Source of the DNA: Halapricum desulfuricans
GTDB lineage: Archaea > Halobacteriota > Halobacteria > Halobacteriales > Haloarculaceae
Assembly (NCBI RefSeq): GCF_017094525.1
Contig: NZ_CP064788.1
Span: 1,039,030-1,103,029, forward strand
Direction: 5' to 3'
DNA: 64,000 nucleotides
In this document: piece by piece, positions 1 to 8,508 of the stretch
How the letters are laid out: the number at the start of each line of letters is the position of its first letter
Numbering within the stretch: the stretch's first letter is position 1
Position numbers and translations under genes: made by a program
The notes under the pieces: generated by a model
Databases searched by the model: none
The model's input: only the letters and a program-made list of their open reading frames with translations
Told to the model about the DNA's origin: nothing

Positions 1-830
1 TCGTCGCTGTCGGCGTCTGCGTCGTCGGCCTCGTCAGGGGTCTCGGCCCCGGCGTCTGCCTCAGGTGCAGCCTGTTCGTCCTCCTCGTCGTCGCTCGCGG
101 TTTCACCGCTCGCTGATTCCGATTCGGTCCCCGAATCGCCCGTAAAGTTCTCGTCGATGACGACGACGTACTTGTCGATGGTCTCGAAGCCGTCGCCGTC
201 TTCCTGGGCGACCAGGACGTTGTTCGGCGAGGAGCCGGCGGTGACCTGGATCTCTTCGATCTCCCCGATCTCGCCGGCGTGCTGACCGTCGACGGCTGTG
301 ACGAGCGCGCCCTCCTCGTACTCGAAGTGAGCGACGATCTCGTCGTCTTCGTTCGCGATGACGATCGAGTCGCCCGGCGTGTACTCGCTGTCGGCTTCGA
401 CCAGCAGCGTGTGCCCGTCGTGCAGCGTCAGCTGGACGTCGCCGCCGGGGACGTGTTGCTTGCCGACGATCTTGCCGAGCTTGGACTCGGCGGCCTCGCC
501 GTCGATGGCTGTCAGTGCGAGTCGACCGCCCTCGCCGGGGAACACCCGGTAGTACTCCTCGCGCTCGGTGAACGCCAGGATGTCGAACATCCCGACCGGG
601 CGCGACTCGTCGCTCTCGGGCGTCCCGTTGATCAGGATCTGGTCCTGACCCAGGGCGTAGCGGGCTTCCTTGCGGCTGTCGACGTACCCAAGCACGTCCC
701 GGAGGACGATCAGCAGGGGCACGCCGTCCTCACCGTGCGGGCCGGCGTCGGCCTTGACGGTGAACGTCTGGGTCTTTCGTTCGACTGGCCAACTGTTCGG
801 TACCGAAAGTCGTTTCTGGTGGTTGCTCAT
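1..830 (-). CDS. rps4e: 30S ribosomal protein S4e (eS4), 3' end beyond window
   Basis: Small-subunit ribosomal protein found in archaea and eukaryotes. It starts at the ATG at 830-828, which overlaps the TGA of the L24 gene (ATGA). The frame is open to base 1, at least 276 codons. An S4-type RNA-binding stretch lies near residues 35-85 ([19 protein letters not shown]) and a KOW-like segment near residues 175-200. The usual S4e body ends about residue 233 with [12 protein letters not shown]. After that comes a tail of more than 40 residues rich in Asp, Glu and Ala, still open at the edge. Haloarchaeal S4e proteins are normally about 235 residues, so the tail is unusual. Last gene of the visible operon. 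Confidence 0.93.
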   Translation of the reverse strand, partial: MSNHQKRLSVPNSWPVERKTQTFTVKADAGPHGEDGVPLLIVLRDVLGYVDSRKEARYALGQDQILINGTPESDESRPVGMFDILAFTEREEYYRVFPGEGGRLALTAIDGEAAESKLGKIVGKQHVPGGDVQLTLHDGHTLLVEADSEYTPGDSIVIANEDDEIVAHFEYEEGALVTAVDGQHAGEIGEIEEIQVTAGSSPNNVLVAQEDGDGFETIDKYVVVIDENFTGDSGTESESASGETASDDEEDEQAAPEADAGAETPDEADDADADSD

Positions 831-1189
831 GCGCTATCCTCCTCGCTTTCCAGGCGCGCCTGCCGACGGTCGTCTTCGAGGTCGAGGTCGGTCACGCGGA
901 GATTGCTCGGTTCGAGCGCCCGGGGAACTTCCTCCCCGTCTGCCGTCTCCAGGGTGACGTCCTCGACGTGGACGACGGATTCGCGGAGGTCGACGTCGAC
1001 AACGTCGCCTTCCTCGCCGGCGAAGTCACCGCGCATGACCTCGACGGTGTCGCCCTCGTTGACGCGGACGTTGCGCTGTCCGTACTCCTCGCGGAGATCC
1101 TCGGACAGCGTCGCCCGCACCTGCTTTTGCTTCTCGTGCAGCGGGGCGCGCCGTGTCTGTGTTCGCTGTTTCGATGGTTGCTTGCTCAT
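827..1189 (-). CDS. rpl24: 50S ribosomal protein L24 (uL24)
   Basis: Large-subunit assembly-initiator protein of 120 residues. The KOW motif is visible around residues 41-68 ([19 protein letters not shown]). The basic N-terminus and an acidic C-terminus ending in ESEEDSA are usual for haloarchaea. It sits 4 bases downstream of L14 and its stop overlaps the start of S4e, so the three are almost certainly translationally coupled in one mRNA. The order L14-L24-S4e is the conserved archaeal spc order, which supports the assignment. Confidence 0.95.
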   Translation of the reverse strand: MSKQPSKQRTQTRRAPLHEKQKQVRATLSEDLREEYGQRNVRVNEGDTVEVMRGDFAGEEGDVVDVDLRESVVHVEDVTLETADGEEVPRALEPSNLRVTDLDLEDDRRQARLESEEDSA

Positions 1190-1193
1190 GGTT

Positions 1194-1592
1194 CTATACG
1201 ATCATCGTCGCTGTCGATGCGATGCTGCCGAACCGCTCCGCGACTTCCCGTGCGACGGGGCCTTTGATCTCGGTCCCGCGCGGGTCCTCGTTCTCGTCGA
1301 CGATGACGGCCGCGTTGTCCTCGTACTTGACGCGCGTGCCGTCGGGTCGGCGGATGGGCTTGCGCTGGCGGATGATGACCGCCTCGAGCACCTGACGACG
1401 CATCTCCGGCGTCCCCTTGGTGACCGAGACGGTGATCTTGTCACCCAGACCAGCCTTCGGGTGGCGGTTCTTGGTACCCTGGTAGTTGCTGATGCTGATC
1501 ACTTTGAGTTCGCGTGCGCCGGTGTTGTCGGCGCAGTTGATCAGCGACCCCTTCTCCAAACCCTGAGTGACGTCGGCTTTCAGCGCCTCCAT
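1194..1592 (-). CDS. rpl14: 50S ribosomal protein L14 (uL14)
   Basis: Large-subunit protein of 132 residues from the ATG at 1592. A GTG lies directly before it (GTGATG, overlapping the S17 stop), so a start one codon earlier is possible. I prefer ATG because related proteins begin [16 protein letters not shown]. Core L14 sequences are clear: [18 protein letters not shown] near the N-terminus, [18 protein letters not shown] in the middle and the [20 protein letters not shown] strand. The S17 stop overlaps the start, indicating coupled translation. Confidence 0.95.
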   Translation of the reverse strand: MEALKADVTQGLEKGSLINCADNTGARELKVISISNYQGTKNRHPKAGLGDKITVSVTKGTPEMRRQVLEAVIIRQRKPIRRPDGTRVKYEDNAAVIVDENEDPRGTEIKGPVAREVAERFGSIASTATMIV

Positions 1593-1924
1593 CACTCTTC
1601 ACCCCCTTCGGGGGTCACGTCGACGACGACGTGGGATTTCGTCTTCGAGAGCGGTCGTGTCTCTGCTATCGTGACCGTGTCGCCGACCTCGATGTCGAGG
1701 CACGGCGGAGCGTGCGCGGGCACCCGGGACCGACGCTTCATGTATCGGTCGTATTTGGGCACCTTGACGTCGTACTCGCGCTCGACGACGACGGTCTTCT
1801 CCATGTCTGTGGAGGCGACTGTGCCTTCGAGCGTCTGCCCGCGCACCGAAAGGGTGCCGTGGAACGGGCAGTTCTCGTCGTCACAGCTCGTCTCCGGCTG
1901 TTGTACGTTCAGTCCTATCGCCAT
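1592..1924 (-). CDS. rps17: 30S ribosomal protein S17 (uS17)
   Basis: Small-subunit 16S rRNA-binding protein, 110 residues, OB fold. The archaeal/eukaryotic form is recognised by the N-terminal [12 protein letters not shown] segment and by [18 protein letters not shown], followed by the [20 protein letters not shown] core that is universal in S17. Its start overlaps the end of rnp1 by 10 bases and its stop overlaps the L14 start. Position between RNase P component 1 and L14 is the normal archaeal arrangement. Confidence 0.95.
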   Translation of the reverse strand: MAIGLNVQQPETSCDDENCPFHGTLSVRGQTLEGTVASTDMEKTVVVEREYDVKVPKYDRYMKRRSRVPAHAPPCLDIEVGDTVTIAETRPLSKTKSHVVVDVTPEGGEE

Positions 1925-2301
1925 GTGGAATCACCTGTGTGTTCTGTGCGTCGGGCCGGTCGTGCGACGAGTCGCTCTCCTTCGATCTGGACTCGCTGTC
2001 CGTCCGAAAGAGTGAATTCGAACGCCGCAGCCGCCTTCGGCACCAGTTTCTCGCGGGCGCGAGGCGGTGACACCGCCTCGGACTCGCGGCGCGTGGCGCC
2101 GCGCTGGCCCGCTCGAACGTCACGCGGAACGTCGTTCCGCGCTGGCCACGCCCGGTCGGCTCGCTCGATATGCAACGTGTTGGTCGTCTCCATGACGACC
2201 TCGCCTTCGATATCCAGCAAGTCGGGGTTAGACGCCGCCGTAACGCGGACGTCTAGTCCGACCAGTTCGTGTCGCGCGAGCGTCTCGGGCGTGCGTGTCA
2301 T
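1915..2301 (-). CDS. rnp1: Ribonuclease P protein component 1 (Rpp29/Pop4 family) with palindromic insertion
   Basis: Protein subunit of archaeal RNase P, which removes 5' leaders from pre-tRNA; 128 residues. The N-terminal [16 protein letters not shown] and the [19 protein letters not shown] segment are family hallmarks, and the C-terminus ([13 protein letters not shown]) is typical. Between IERADR (about residue 50) and [13 protein letters not shown] (about residue 86) lies a foreign-looking stretch of some 35 residues, rich in Arg, Pro and Ala. It is encoded by three back-to-back perfect hairpins, and the reading frame is kept. The gene lies between L29 and S17, as usual in archaea. Confidence 0.92.
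   Translation of the reverse strand: MTRTPETLARHELVGLDVRVTAASNPDLLDIEGEVVMETTNTLHIERADRAWPARNDVPRDVRAGQRGATRRESEAVSPPRAREKLVPKAAAAFEFTLSDGQRVQIEGERLVARPARRTEHTGDSTWR
2060..2141. repeat. Three consecutive perfect hairpins inside rnp1
   Basis: Seen directly: (a) 2060-2080, arms CGAGGCGGTG/CACCGCCTCG around one base; (b) 2086-2102, arms GCGGCGC/GCGCCGC with a 3-base loop; (c) 2123-2141, CGCGGAAC and GTTCCGCG around three bases. All lie in the coding region of rnp1 and encode the extra segment of that protein. The arrangement resembles in-frame palindromic insertion elements, but I cannot tell whether copies exist elsewhere in the genome. Confidence 0.8.
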
Positions 2302-2364
2302 CTTACTGTTCCTCCGGAAGGTCGCCCTTCTCGCGGCTAGCGCCGCTTCGAGTGTCCGGTGATC

Positions 2365-2571
2365 TCATTCGAGATCACCCTCCTCACGCTGGATCGTTTT
2401 GATCCGCGCGATCGTCCGGCGGAGTTCGCCGATACGGCCGGGGTTGTCCGGCGCACCACCGGCGGCCTTGACGGCCTCGGCGTTCAGCAGTTCCGTCTCG
2501 AGTTCCTCGAGTTCGTTCTGCCGTTCCGCGGGCGTCATGTCCCGCAGTTCTTCGACGTGGACGATGCTCAT
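2365..2571 (-). CDS. rpl29: 50S ribosomal protein L29 (uL29)
   Basis: Short helical large-subunit protein, 68 residues, located near the polypeptide exit tunnel. The sequence [20 protein letters not shown] and the closing [14 protein letters not shown] are typical of L29. The start overlaps the last codons of S3. A 63-base gap separates it from rnp1 and carries no evident gene. Confidence 0.94.
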   Translation of the reverse strand: MSIVHVEELRDMTPAERQNELEELETELLNAEAVKAAGGAPDNPGRIGELRRTIARIKTIQREEGDLE

Positions 2572-3503
2572 TGGTCACCCTCCTCGTCGGTGTCTTCGCC
2601 GTCGTTCGCGGTTTCTTCGCTGTCCATCTCGTCGAGCAGTTCCTCGGCTTCCGCCTCGGTCTCCTCGTCGAGCTCTTCGTCGACGGCTTCTTCGAGTTCG
2701 TCGAGGTTCTCCTCGACGTCACCGCCGGGAGTTTCGACCTCTTCGAACTCCTCGTCGACGACCTCCTCCTCGACGACTTCCTCGCCGGTGGACGGTTCCT
2801 CAGGTTCGCTCTCGGTCACCGGGGTCGCGCTCTCCTCGTCGGGTTCGCCTTCGAGGAGTTCCTCGACGGACTCGCCCTCGACGTCTTCGACGTAATCGGC
2901 GACGTCGACGTCCTCGTAGATCTCGAAGTCGTCGGGCAACTCGGCGTCCGGCGGGATGATCTTGACGTCCACACCGATCGTCCCGAGCTTCATGACGGCG
3001 ACGCCCTGTCCGTGATCGACGATGTTCTGTGCGGGTTCGCCGTTGTGCTTGATGTAGCCACGGTTGAACTTCTCGACGCGCGAGCGTGCGCCCGTGACCT
3101 TTCCGGAGAGGACGATCTCGGCACCCTTCGCGCCGGCCTCCATGATCCGGTCGATCGTGGTGTGGCCGGCCTTCCGGAAGTACCAGCCGCGTTCGAGGGC
3201 GTTCGCCAGTCGATCGGCGACGATCTGGGCGTTCAGATCCGGCTCCTCGACCTCTTGGACGTCGACCTGCGGGTCGTCGAGGTCGAACTCCTCTTCCAGC
3301 GTGGTCGTGAGCTTGCGGATGTTCTTCCCACCCTTGCCGATGACCATGCCGGGCTTCTCGGCCTTGAGGACGATCTGGGTCCCCATCGGCGTCTTGGCGA
3401 CGTCCATGCCGCCGTAGCCCGCACGACCGAGCTCTTCAGCGAAGAACTCGTCGATCTGGGTCCGCTGGAGCCCGTCCTCGATGAACTGCTGTTCGTCGGC
3501 CAT
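2568..3503 (-). CDS. rps3: 30S ribosomal protein S3 (uS3) with long acidic tail
   Basis: Small-subunit protein at the mRNA entry channel, 311 residues. A type II KH domain with the GxxG loop is visible ([14 protein letters not shown], about residues 52-65), and the C-terminal S3 domain follows ([20 protein letters not shown]). After about residue 200 comes a tail of over 100 residues made mostly of Glu, Asp, Val, Thr and Ser. Extended acidic S3 tails are known in haloarchaea. The start codon touches the L22 stop and the end overlaps L29. Confidence 0.95.
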   Translation of the reverse strand: MADEQQFIEDGLQRTQIDEFFAEELGRAGYGGMDVAKTPMGTQIVLKAEKPGMVIGKGGKNIRKLTTTLEEEFDLDDPQVDVQEVEEPDLNAQIVADRLANALERGWYFRKAGHTTIDRIMEAGAKGAEIVLSGKVTGARSRVEKFNRGYIKHNGEPAQNIVDHGQGVAVMKLGTIGVDVKIIPPDAELPDDFEIYEDVDVADYVEDVEGESVEELLEGEPDEESATPVTESEPEEPSTGEEVVEEEVVDEEFEEVETPGGDVEENLDELEEAVDEELDEETEAEAEELLDEMDSEETANDGEDTDEEGDQ

Positions 3504-3964
3504 TATGCTTCGACCTCCTCTAAGACGAGTTCGACGTCGACTTCCATGCTGTTGAACGCGGATGCCCGCCCCATCGCGCGGGGCTGGCGACCTTCGACCT
3601 CACCGACCTTGTGGGCCGCGACGTGCATGATCTCCATCGACTCGCCGTCGAATCCCTGGTGGTCGGCGTTCCCGATCGCGTTCTCCAGCAGGTCGAGAAA
3701 CGCCTCGCTGGCCTTTTCGGGGAAACGACCGGCGTCCCAGCCGTCGATGTTCTTTCGGTGGCCCACGCCCGAGTTGTGCTGTCGGAAGGGAACCGGCTGG
3801 TCCCCCTCGATGACGGCTTCGAGGTACTCGACAGCCTCGCCGGCTGTTTTCCCTTTGATCTCTCGGGCGATGGCCTTGCTGTGCTTGTGGCTCATCTGCC
3901 GCTCCCGGAGCATCGCTTTCGCGGTCGTCTCGGGGTCGGCCTCGACTGAGTAGCTGATTCCCAT
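3503..3964 (-). CDS. rpl22: 50S ribosomal protein L22 (uL22)
   Basis: Large-subunit protein lining the exit tunnel, 153 residues. The archaeal start MGISYSVEADPETTAKAM is clear, and the HKSGVGHRK-like region reads HNSGVGHRKNIDGWDAGRFP. Next come HVAAHKVGEVEGRQPRAMGR and an acidic end. It follows S19 with a 3-base gap, and its last base is shared with the S3 start, in standard S10-operon order. Confidence 0.95.
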   Translation of the reverse strand: MGISYSVEADPETTAKAMLRERQMSHKHSKAIAREIKGKTAGEAVEYLEAVIEGDQPVPFRQHNSGVGHRKNIDGWDAGRFPEKASEAFLDLLENAIGNADHQGFDGESMEIMHVAAHKVGEVEGRQPRAMGRASAFNSMEVDVELVLEEVEA

Positions 3965-3967
3965 GAT

Positions 3968-4390
3968 TTACTTGAGCGGTACGAACTTCGAGGATCGGGT
4001 CGCCCCGATTCCGGCCTGTCCGTGCTCGACGGACGTCCGCGTGAGCTGGAACTCGCCCAGGTAGTGGCCGAGCATCTCCGGCTCGACCGTCACGCGCTCG
4101 AAGCTCTGGCCGTTGTGGACGGCGAAGGTCAACCCGACCATCTCGGGAACGATCGGCATGTCCCGCAGGTGTGTCCGGATCGGGTCGTTGGCCGTCTCCT
4201 CCTCCTCGGCCTCGCGGGCTTCCTCGAGCAACTGTCGTTTCTCGTAGGACAGACCGCGTTCGATACTTCGCCGCACACGTGCGGGCAGCAGTTCCGCGAC
4301 TTCCTCGAGCTCCATGTCCTGCAACTCCTCGAGCGTGTAGCCACGGTAGGTAAACTCGCCTTCGTGGCCGATCTGATAGTCCGAGCTCAT
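3968..4390 (-). CDS. rps19: 30S ribosomal protein S19 (uS19)
   Basis: Small-subunit head protein, 140 residues, forming a complex with S13 near the A site. Archaeal N-terminal extension ([20 protein letters not shown]) is followed by the universal core: [40 protein letters not shown] and [20 protein letters not shown]. The start overlaps the L2 stop by four bases. Length agrees with other haloarchaeal S19 proteins. Confidence 0.96.
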   Translation of the reverse strand: MSSDYQIGHEGEFTYRGYTLEELQDMELEEVAELLPARVRRSIERGLSYEKRQLLEEAREAEEEETANDPIRTHLRDMPIVPEMVGLTFAVHNGQSFERVTVEPEMLGHYLGEFQLTRTSVEHGQAGIGATRSSKFVPLK

Positions 4391-5109
4391 TCGTTACCAC
4401 CGCGACCCGTTCGTCGCGAGGAGATGTCCCCGACCTTCCGGCCCGGCGGGGCGTTCCGGGAGATCGATTTGGGCTTGCCGGGGTGCTGGCGGCCACCGCC
4501 ACCGAACGGGTGGTCGACCGCGTTCATCGCGACCCCGCGAACCCGCGGCCAGACCATGCCGCGTGCTTTCGCTTTGTGGTGTTTCTTCCCGGCCTTGACA
4601 AGGGGCTTCTCGGTCCGACCGCCGCCGGCAACCACGCCGATCGTGGCCCGACACTGCGGATCGAGTCGCTTGAACTCCCCGCTGGGCAGTTGCACGACCG
4701 CGACCGATCGGTCGTGGCTGACCAGTCGGCCGTTGACGCCCGACGCCCGGGCGAACTTGCCGCCGTCGCCCTGGTTGGCCTCGATGTTGCAGACGGGGAC
4801 CCCTTCGGGGATCTCCGCCAGCGGCAGCGTGTTGCCGGGCGCGATCTCGGCGCTGACGCCGACCTGGATCTCGTCGCCGACCCCGACCCCTTCGGGAGCC
4901 AGCACGAGTCGCTGCTCGCCATCCTCGAACTCGACGGCCGCGATCGGTGCCGAGCGGGCCGGGTCGTGTTCGATGTCGACGACCGTCCCGGAGACGACAT
5001 CGTCGTCTTCGACCGTGCGATGCTGCAGATCGGATTTGTACCGGTGCGACGGGGCACGGAACGTCGGCGTCCCGCGACCACGTCGCTGTCCGCGAATGCG
5101 TCGTCCCAT
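4387..5109 (-). CDS. rpl2: 50S ribosomal protein L2 (uL2)
   Basis: Peptidyl-transferase-associated large-subunit protein, 240 residues. Recognisable segments are the basic N-terminus ([20 protein letters not shown]), the OB/SH3 core ([20 protein letters not shown]), and the strongly conserved C-terminal [20 protein letters not shown] loop. That loop contains the universally conserved histidine next to the catalytic centre. It follows L23 with one base between and overlaps S19. Confidence 0.96.
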   Translation of the reverse strand: MGRRIRGQRRGRGTPTFRAPSHRYKSDLQHRTVEDDDVVSGTVVDIEHDPARSAPIAAVEFEDGEQRLVLAPEGVGVGDEIQVGVSAEIAPGNTLPLAEIPEGVPVCNIEANQGDGGKFARASGVNGRLVSHDRSVAVVQLPSGEFKRLDPQCRATIGVVAGGGRTEKPLVKAGKKHHKAKARGMVWPRVRGVAMNAVDHPFGGGGRQHPGKPKSISRNAPPGRKVGDISSRRTGRGGNE

Positions 5110-5110
5110 C

Positions 5111-5371
5111 TTAGAACACCCCGATTCGTGAAGCGACTTCCTGTGCGTCGTCGTCCTCGGACAGTGTCACTTCGGCTTTCTTGTCGCCGTCCATCGTCAC
5201 CATCGTCGTCACGTTCTCGACCGTGACGTCGAACTGCGTCTCGATCGCCTCGACGATCTCGTCTTTCGTCGCGTCGACGTTGGCGATGAACAGCAGCTTG
5301 TTCTGGAAGTCCATCTTGTCCATCGCCTTCTCGGTGACGTGCGGATGCTTGATCACGTCGCGTACGCTCAT
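5111..5371 (-). CDS. rpl23: 50S ribosomal protein L23 (uL23)
   Basis: Exit-tunnel rim protein that docks SRP and nascent-chain factors, 86 residues. The N-terminal HPHVTEKAMDKMDFQNKLLF and the following DATKDEIVEAIETQFDVTV match the family. The basic loop region is reduced and the C-terminus is acidic. Overlaps the L4 stop by four bases (ATGA). Confidence 0.95.
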   Translation of the reverse strand: MSVRDVIKHPHVTEKAMDKMDFQNKLLFIANVDATKDEIVEAIETQFDVTVENVTTMVTMDGDKKAEVTLSEDDDAQEVASRIGVF

Positions 5372-6111
5372 CGGTCAGCCACCTCCGCGAGTGCGCTCTC
5401 GGTCCAGATCGTCAGTCGACCGACGTCGCCGCCGGGCGCGAGGTCCTCCGCGTTGACCTCCGCCGCGGTCGCGACGTCGGCTCCGGCGAGGTTCCGCGCG
5501 GCCTTCGACGGCTCCTCGCTCGTGACGAACAGGATCGATTTGGGCCGGCGGTACTTCCGACCGCGGGACTTGCCCTGTCCGGCCTTGATCTTCGTGTCGT
5601 CGGCGCGCTCGATATCGGCGTGAACGCCGAGTTCCTCGAGCATGTCGACGACGTCCTGGGTCTTCACCAGCTCCTCGAAGTCGTCGCTGACGACCAGCGG
5701 CAGTTCGAGGTCCGATTCGAATTCGTGACCGCGATCGGTGACGGCCTCTGCGTCGGCGGTCGCCGCGATCGCCGATCGGATCGCCTTCTGGCGTTCCTTG
5801 TCGTTGAGGTCGAGGCCGCGGTCCGTGCTTTCTTTCGGCGGGTGGGCCCGACGGCCGGAGACCGCCTGGGGGACCCGCTTGGCTGTGCCGTCCTGGCGCG
5901 GGACGTGCGCCTGTCCGCGGCCGCTGCCGAACGATTCGGCTGGCGTCCGGAGACCGGCGTAGTCGTCGCTGCCGTAGTCCTGCTTTCGGTTTGCCTGGGC
6001 GGCCTGGACCGCTCGCGAGATCAGGTCCGGCCGAACGGTCGTCTCGAAGACCGCCGGCAGGTCGACCTCGTCGTCGGCCTCGCCGTCCAGATCGTATACT
6101 GTAGCCTGCAT
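5368..6111 (-). CDS. rpl4: 50S ribosomal protein L4 (uL4, archaeal L4/L1e type)
   Basis: Large-subunit protein of 247 residues whose long loop reaches the exit tunnel. The archaeal type is shown by VFETTVRPDLISRAVQAAQA, the tunnel loop SFGSGRGQAHVPRQDGTAKR and the conserved VSGRRAHPPKESTDRGLDLN. The C-terminal domain includes GKSRGRKYRRPKSILFVTSE. It begins 5 bases after the L3 stop. Confidence 0.96.
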   Translation of the reverse strand: MQATVYDLDGEADDEVDLPAVFETTVRPDLISRAVQAAQANRKQDYGSDDYAGLRTPAESFGSGRGQAHVPRQDGTAKRVPQAVSGRRAHPPKESTDRGLDLNDKERQKAIRSAIAATADAEAVTDRGHEFESDLELPLVVSDDFEELVKTQDVVDMLEELGVHADIERADDTKIKAGQGKSRGRKYRRPKSILFVTSEEPSKAARNLAGADVATAAEVNAEDLAPGGDVGRLTIWTESALAEVADR

Positions 6112-6116
6112 TCAGG

Positions 6117-7127
6117 TCACCCCTGGTTGGAGTCGGTGGAGACGTAGCGCAACTCGGGATCGAGTCGCGGGCTGTCGCTCGGGCGGACGGCCGGACGGAA
6201 ACGCACCAGGCGCTTTTCCGGACCCGGCAGCGATCCTTTTACCAGCGTGTACTCGCCCTCGACGTCGCCGTAGTTGACGAAGCCACCCTCGGGGGTGACG
6301 TCGTCGTCGCCGATGTCGAGAATGCGCTTGTTGAGTTCCGTCCGCTGGTGGTAGCCGGTCTGGCCTTGCTGGGGCACGGTCGACCGGACGCGGCTGGGGT
6401 TCCACGGACCGAGGTTGCCGATCCGTCGTCGCCAGCCCTGACGGGCGTGTTTGCCCTTGCGCTTCTGGACACCCCAGCGCTTGACGGGACCCTGCGTCCC
6501 TTTGCCCTTGGTGGTGCCCGCGACGTCCGCGTACTCGCCCGCGCGGAACACGTCGTTCATCGAGTGTTCCCCACCGTCTTCGATGAGGTCCAGCCCGTGC
6601 TCGACGCGATCGGCGAGCGAGCCGCCGCCGACGCGTGTCTCCATCACGTCGGGTTTCTTTTTCGGGACGCCATCGAGTTCGCCGGGGACGGTGTGCGTGA
6701 TGAGACGCACGTCGCCCAGTTCGCCCGACTCGAGCGCGTCCTCGATCTGTTCCTCTGCACCGTCGGACGACCCCTCGGGAAGGTCCAGCGCCCGGTCGAG
6801 TTCCGGGTGGAACTCGTCGGTCCAGACCTCCGTCAGTGGGCGGAGTCCGTACGGCGTGTCTTCGTAAGCTCGAAGCGCCACAGCGCGCATCGGCGGCGTC
6901 TCGACGACAGTGACGGGAACGGTCGTCTCCATTCCCTCGCGTGGCGAGTTGGGTTCGTCGTTGATGAGCACGACGTGTGTCATCCCGGCCTTGTAGCCGG
7001 CAAACCCCTGCACGCCAGGCTGTCCGTCGTCGTCGGGCCAGCTGTTGAACCGCGGCGTCTCGCTGGCCGTCCGCTTGCGCGGGCTGAAGCCCATCGAGCC
7101 TTTGCGTGGTCTGCTTGGTTGTGGCAT
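6117..7127 (-). CDS. rpl3: 50S ribosomal protein L3 (uL3)
   Basis: Large-subunit protein near the peptidyl-transferase centre, 336 residues, in the long archaeal form. N-terminus MPQPSRPRKGSMGFSPRKRT is diagnostic. Further family signatures are QGFAGYKAGMTHVVLINDEP and the W-finger region (KRWGVQKRKGKHARQGWRRR, NLGPWNPSRVRSTVPQQGQT). It follows the RNA methyltransferase gene after 7 bases and is the first ribosomal gene of the operon. Confidence 0.96.
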   Translation of the reverse strand: MPQPSRPRKGSMGFSPRKRTASETPRFNSWPDDDGQPGVQGFAGYKAGMTHVVLINDEPNSPREGMETTVPVTVVETPPMRAVALRAYEDTPYGLRPLTEVWTDEFHPELDRALDLPEGSSDGAEEQIEDALESGELGDVRLITHTVPGELDGVPKKKPDVMETRVGGGSLADRVEHGLDLIEDGGEHSMNDVFRAGEYADVAGTTKGKGTQGPVKRWGVQKRKGKHARQGWRRRIGNLGPWNPSRVRSTVPQQGQTGYHQRTELNKRILDIGDDDVTPEGGFVNYGDVEGEYTLVKGSLPGPEKRLVRFRPAVRPSDSPRLDPELRYVSTDSNQG

Positions 7128-7134
7128 CGGATTC

Positions 7135-8013
7135 TCACTCCGTGAGACTGAGGCAGGCCAGTGTTGCGAACATCGCTTCCTCGGTTCGCACCACCTCGCT
7201 GCCTTGATCCGGGATCGTGTTCAGCCAGAGGTCGAATCGGGTGGTGTCCGATTCGGATCCGGTGACCACGTCCTCGACGTCCGTGGGCCCGACATCGTCG
7301 GGGTCGATCCCCATGATGGCGGGCAAGCCGCGCTCCGGTGCGCCAAAGGCGACGGTTAGATCGCCCGCGCCGTCGTCCTCACCGTGGATCGCCTCGACCA
7401 GCTGGCCGAGACGGTCGGTCGTGAGTTCGACACCGTGGCGCGATGCCGCGATCCGCACGCCGGCGTCGGCACGCGAGAGCGCTTCGTCCAGGTCCGCGCG
7501 GTCGACCGCAAACCCCGGAAGGGGTTCGTCGACGAGTTTCGCGCGGACCGGTCGTCGCGAATAGATCCTGACGGCGACGCGCTCCCCCTCGCTGACCTCC
7601 ATATCGGAGGGAACAGCCAGAGAGATCGGGTGTTGCATGCCGCAATTGACCCGAACGCGCCCATCAGATCCGACCTCGGTCACGAGTCCCTGTCTCAACG
7701 ACCCCGAATCGTCCGATCCGGAGCCGGTCCGTGGTGTCACGTGGAGCGGCGGCAGGACGCCGACGTACTCCAGTTCGTCCCGCGTACCCCATACCTCCTT
7801 TCGGAGGTACGGCGGCGTCGCGGCGTACCGCAAGACGGTTTCGACGAACCCGCCGTCCAACTTCCTTTCCCCGTCGGGGTCGGGAACGATCGTCAGCCGA
7901 TCCGCCCGGAAGACCGTAGCCGCGCGGGCCACGTAACCGAGTTTGCGAGTCGCCTCGCGTTTGTCCTCGGCTTCCCGGGTGAGGGACGACGGCACGAGCA
8001 CGCTGGTCGTCAT
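7135..8013 (-). CDS. SPOUT-superfamily RNA methyltransferase-like protein (operon leader)
   Basis: Protein of 292 residues from the ATG at 8013; an in-frame GTG at 8034 would add 7 residues. Segments typical of the archaeal COG2106 family are TTSVLVPSSLTREAEDKREA, YAATPPYLRKEVW and LPPLHVTP, followed by an OB-like region (VRVNCGMQHPISL). A glycine-rich C-terminal SAM-binding part (TVAFGAPERGLPAIMG, and the NTIPDQGSEVVRTEEAMFAT knot region) completes it. It is the usual first gene upstream of L3 in haloarchaea. The family is predicted to methylate rRNA; the exact target is not visible here. Confidence 0.85.
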   Translation of the reverse strand: MTTSVLVPSSLTREAEDKREATRKLGYVARAATVFRADRLTIVPDPDGERKLDGGFVETVLRYAATPPYLRKEVWGTRDELEYVGVLPPLHVTPRTGSGSDDSGSLRQGLVTEVGSDGRVRVNCGMQHPISLAVPSDMEVSEGERVAVRIYSRRPVRAKLVDEPLPGFAVDRADLDEALSRADAGVRIAASRHGVELTTDRLGQLVEAIHGEDDGAGDLTVAFGAPERGLPAIMGIDPDDVGPTDVEDVVTGSESDTTRFDLWLNTIPDQGSEVVRTEEAMFATLACLSLTE

Positions 8014-8061
8014 GCCGTGACGCTTCCACGTCACGCCACTAGACTGTAGCGATTAGTCTTC

Positions 8062-8082
8062 GGGCCGTACCTAAAAGGGTAG
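8062..8082 (-). promoter_or_regulatory. Probable promoter of the ribosomal operon
   Basis: On the minus strand, ACCCTTTTAGG-type sequence lies about 25-30 bases before the expected transcription start at about 8045. This fits an archaeal BRE/TATA element giving a short leader to the GTG at 8034 or ATG at 8013. Assigned by sequence and spacing only. Confidence 0.4.
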
Positions 8083-8270
8083 CGGATCGAAATCGGGATG
8101 ACACGCGCTCTCACGGGCCAGTGTGCCAGTTTCGGGCCTCTCTCCGTGTGATTCATCCCGCGAACGCGACCATATTAGTCGTCCGGTACGACCGCACTTT
8201 CCGGCGCGTCGCTCGCCGGCAATCGGTCGTGCGAGCGGGACAGTCGCTCCGATTCGCGGGGCAAGTATTA

Positions 8271-8288
8271 TAACAACGTGTGTTGTTA
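8271..8288. promoter_or_regulatory. Inverted repeat TAACAAC-N4-GTTGTTA
   Basis: Perfect 7-bp arms around GTGT, directly next to TATTATAA. A palindrome of this size over a TATA-like sequence suggests a dimeric regulator site, but the gene it would control is not clear: it lies about 220-260 bases from both flanking starts. Confidence 0.4.
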
Positions 8289-8422
8289 ACGGCTAGTATC
8301 GTGAACTCACCCGTGCCGTCTGCTGCTGAATCCGCCCGTGAGGGGGGATTTCGGGGGTGAGCGAGTTGAGACTGTGGCAAGCCGATCAAAAGATGGTTCC
8401 AGAAGCAGATAGATGAATATGA

Positions 8423-8444
8423 AACAATAAAGAAATATATTGTT
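8423..8444. promoter_or_regulatory. Inverted repeat AACAATA-N8-TATTGTT upstream of transducer gene
   Basis: Perfect 7-bp arms, 65 bases before the ATG at 8509, inside AT-rich promoter DNA. Candidate operator for the transducer-like gene. The half-site TATTGT also occurs in the divergent promoter at 62943-63048. Confidence 0.4.
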
Positions 8445-8508
8445 CTGGTATAAAATGTAGAGTGTTATACATAAATCTTATTATTGTGCATATGAATAAT
8501 CACAGATT

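Larger units (their letters stand above)
8014..8508. other. Divergent intergenic region (495 bp)
   Basis: No convincing gene. It separates the minus-strand ribosomal operon from the plus-strand transducer gene. It holds the probable ribosomal promoter near 8060-8080, a perfect inverted repeat at 8271-8288 and a very AT-rich stretch (about 8395-8505) with further TATA-like sequence and an inverted repeat just before the transducer. A 78-codon open frame at 8153-8389 on the minus strand has no family features and is not called. Confidence 0.6.

Noticed and set aside
279-2015. 578-codon open frame on the plus strand across S4e-S17
   Set aside because: Antisense to well-supported ribosomal genes; arises from the high-GC codon pattern and shows no family features.
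2571-3953. 460-codon plus-strand open frame
   Set aside because: Antisense to S3 and L22; no domain.
8153-8389. 78-codon minus-strand frame in the divergent gap
   Set aside because: Composition unlike neighbouring proteins, no start context and no recognisable family.
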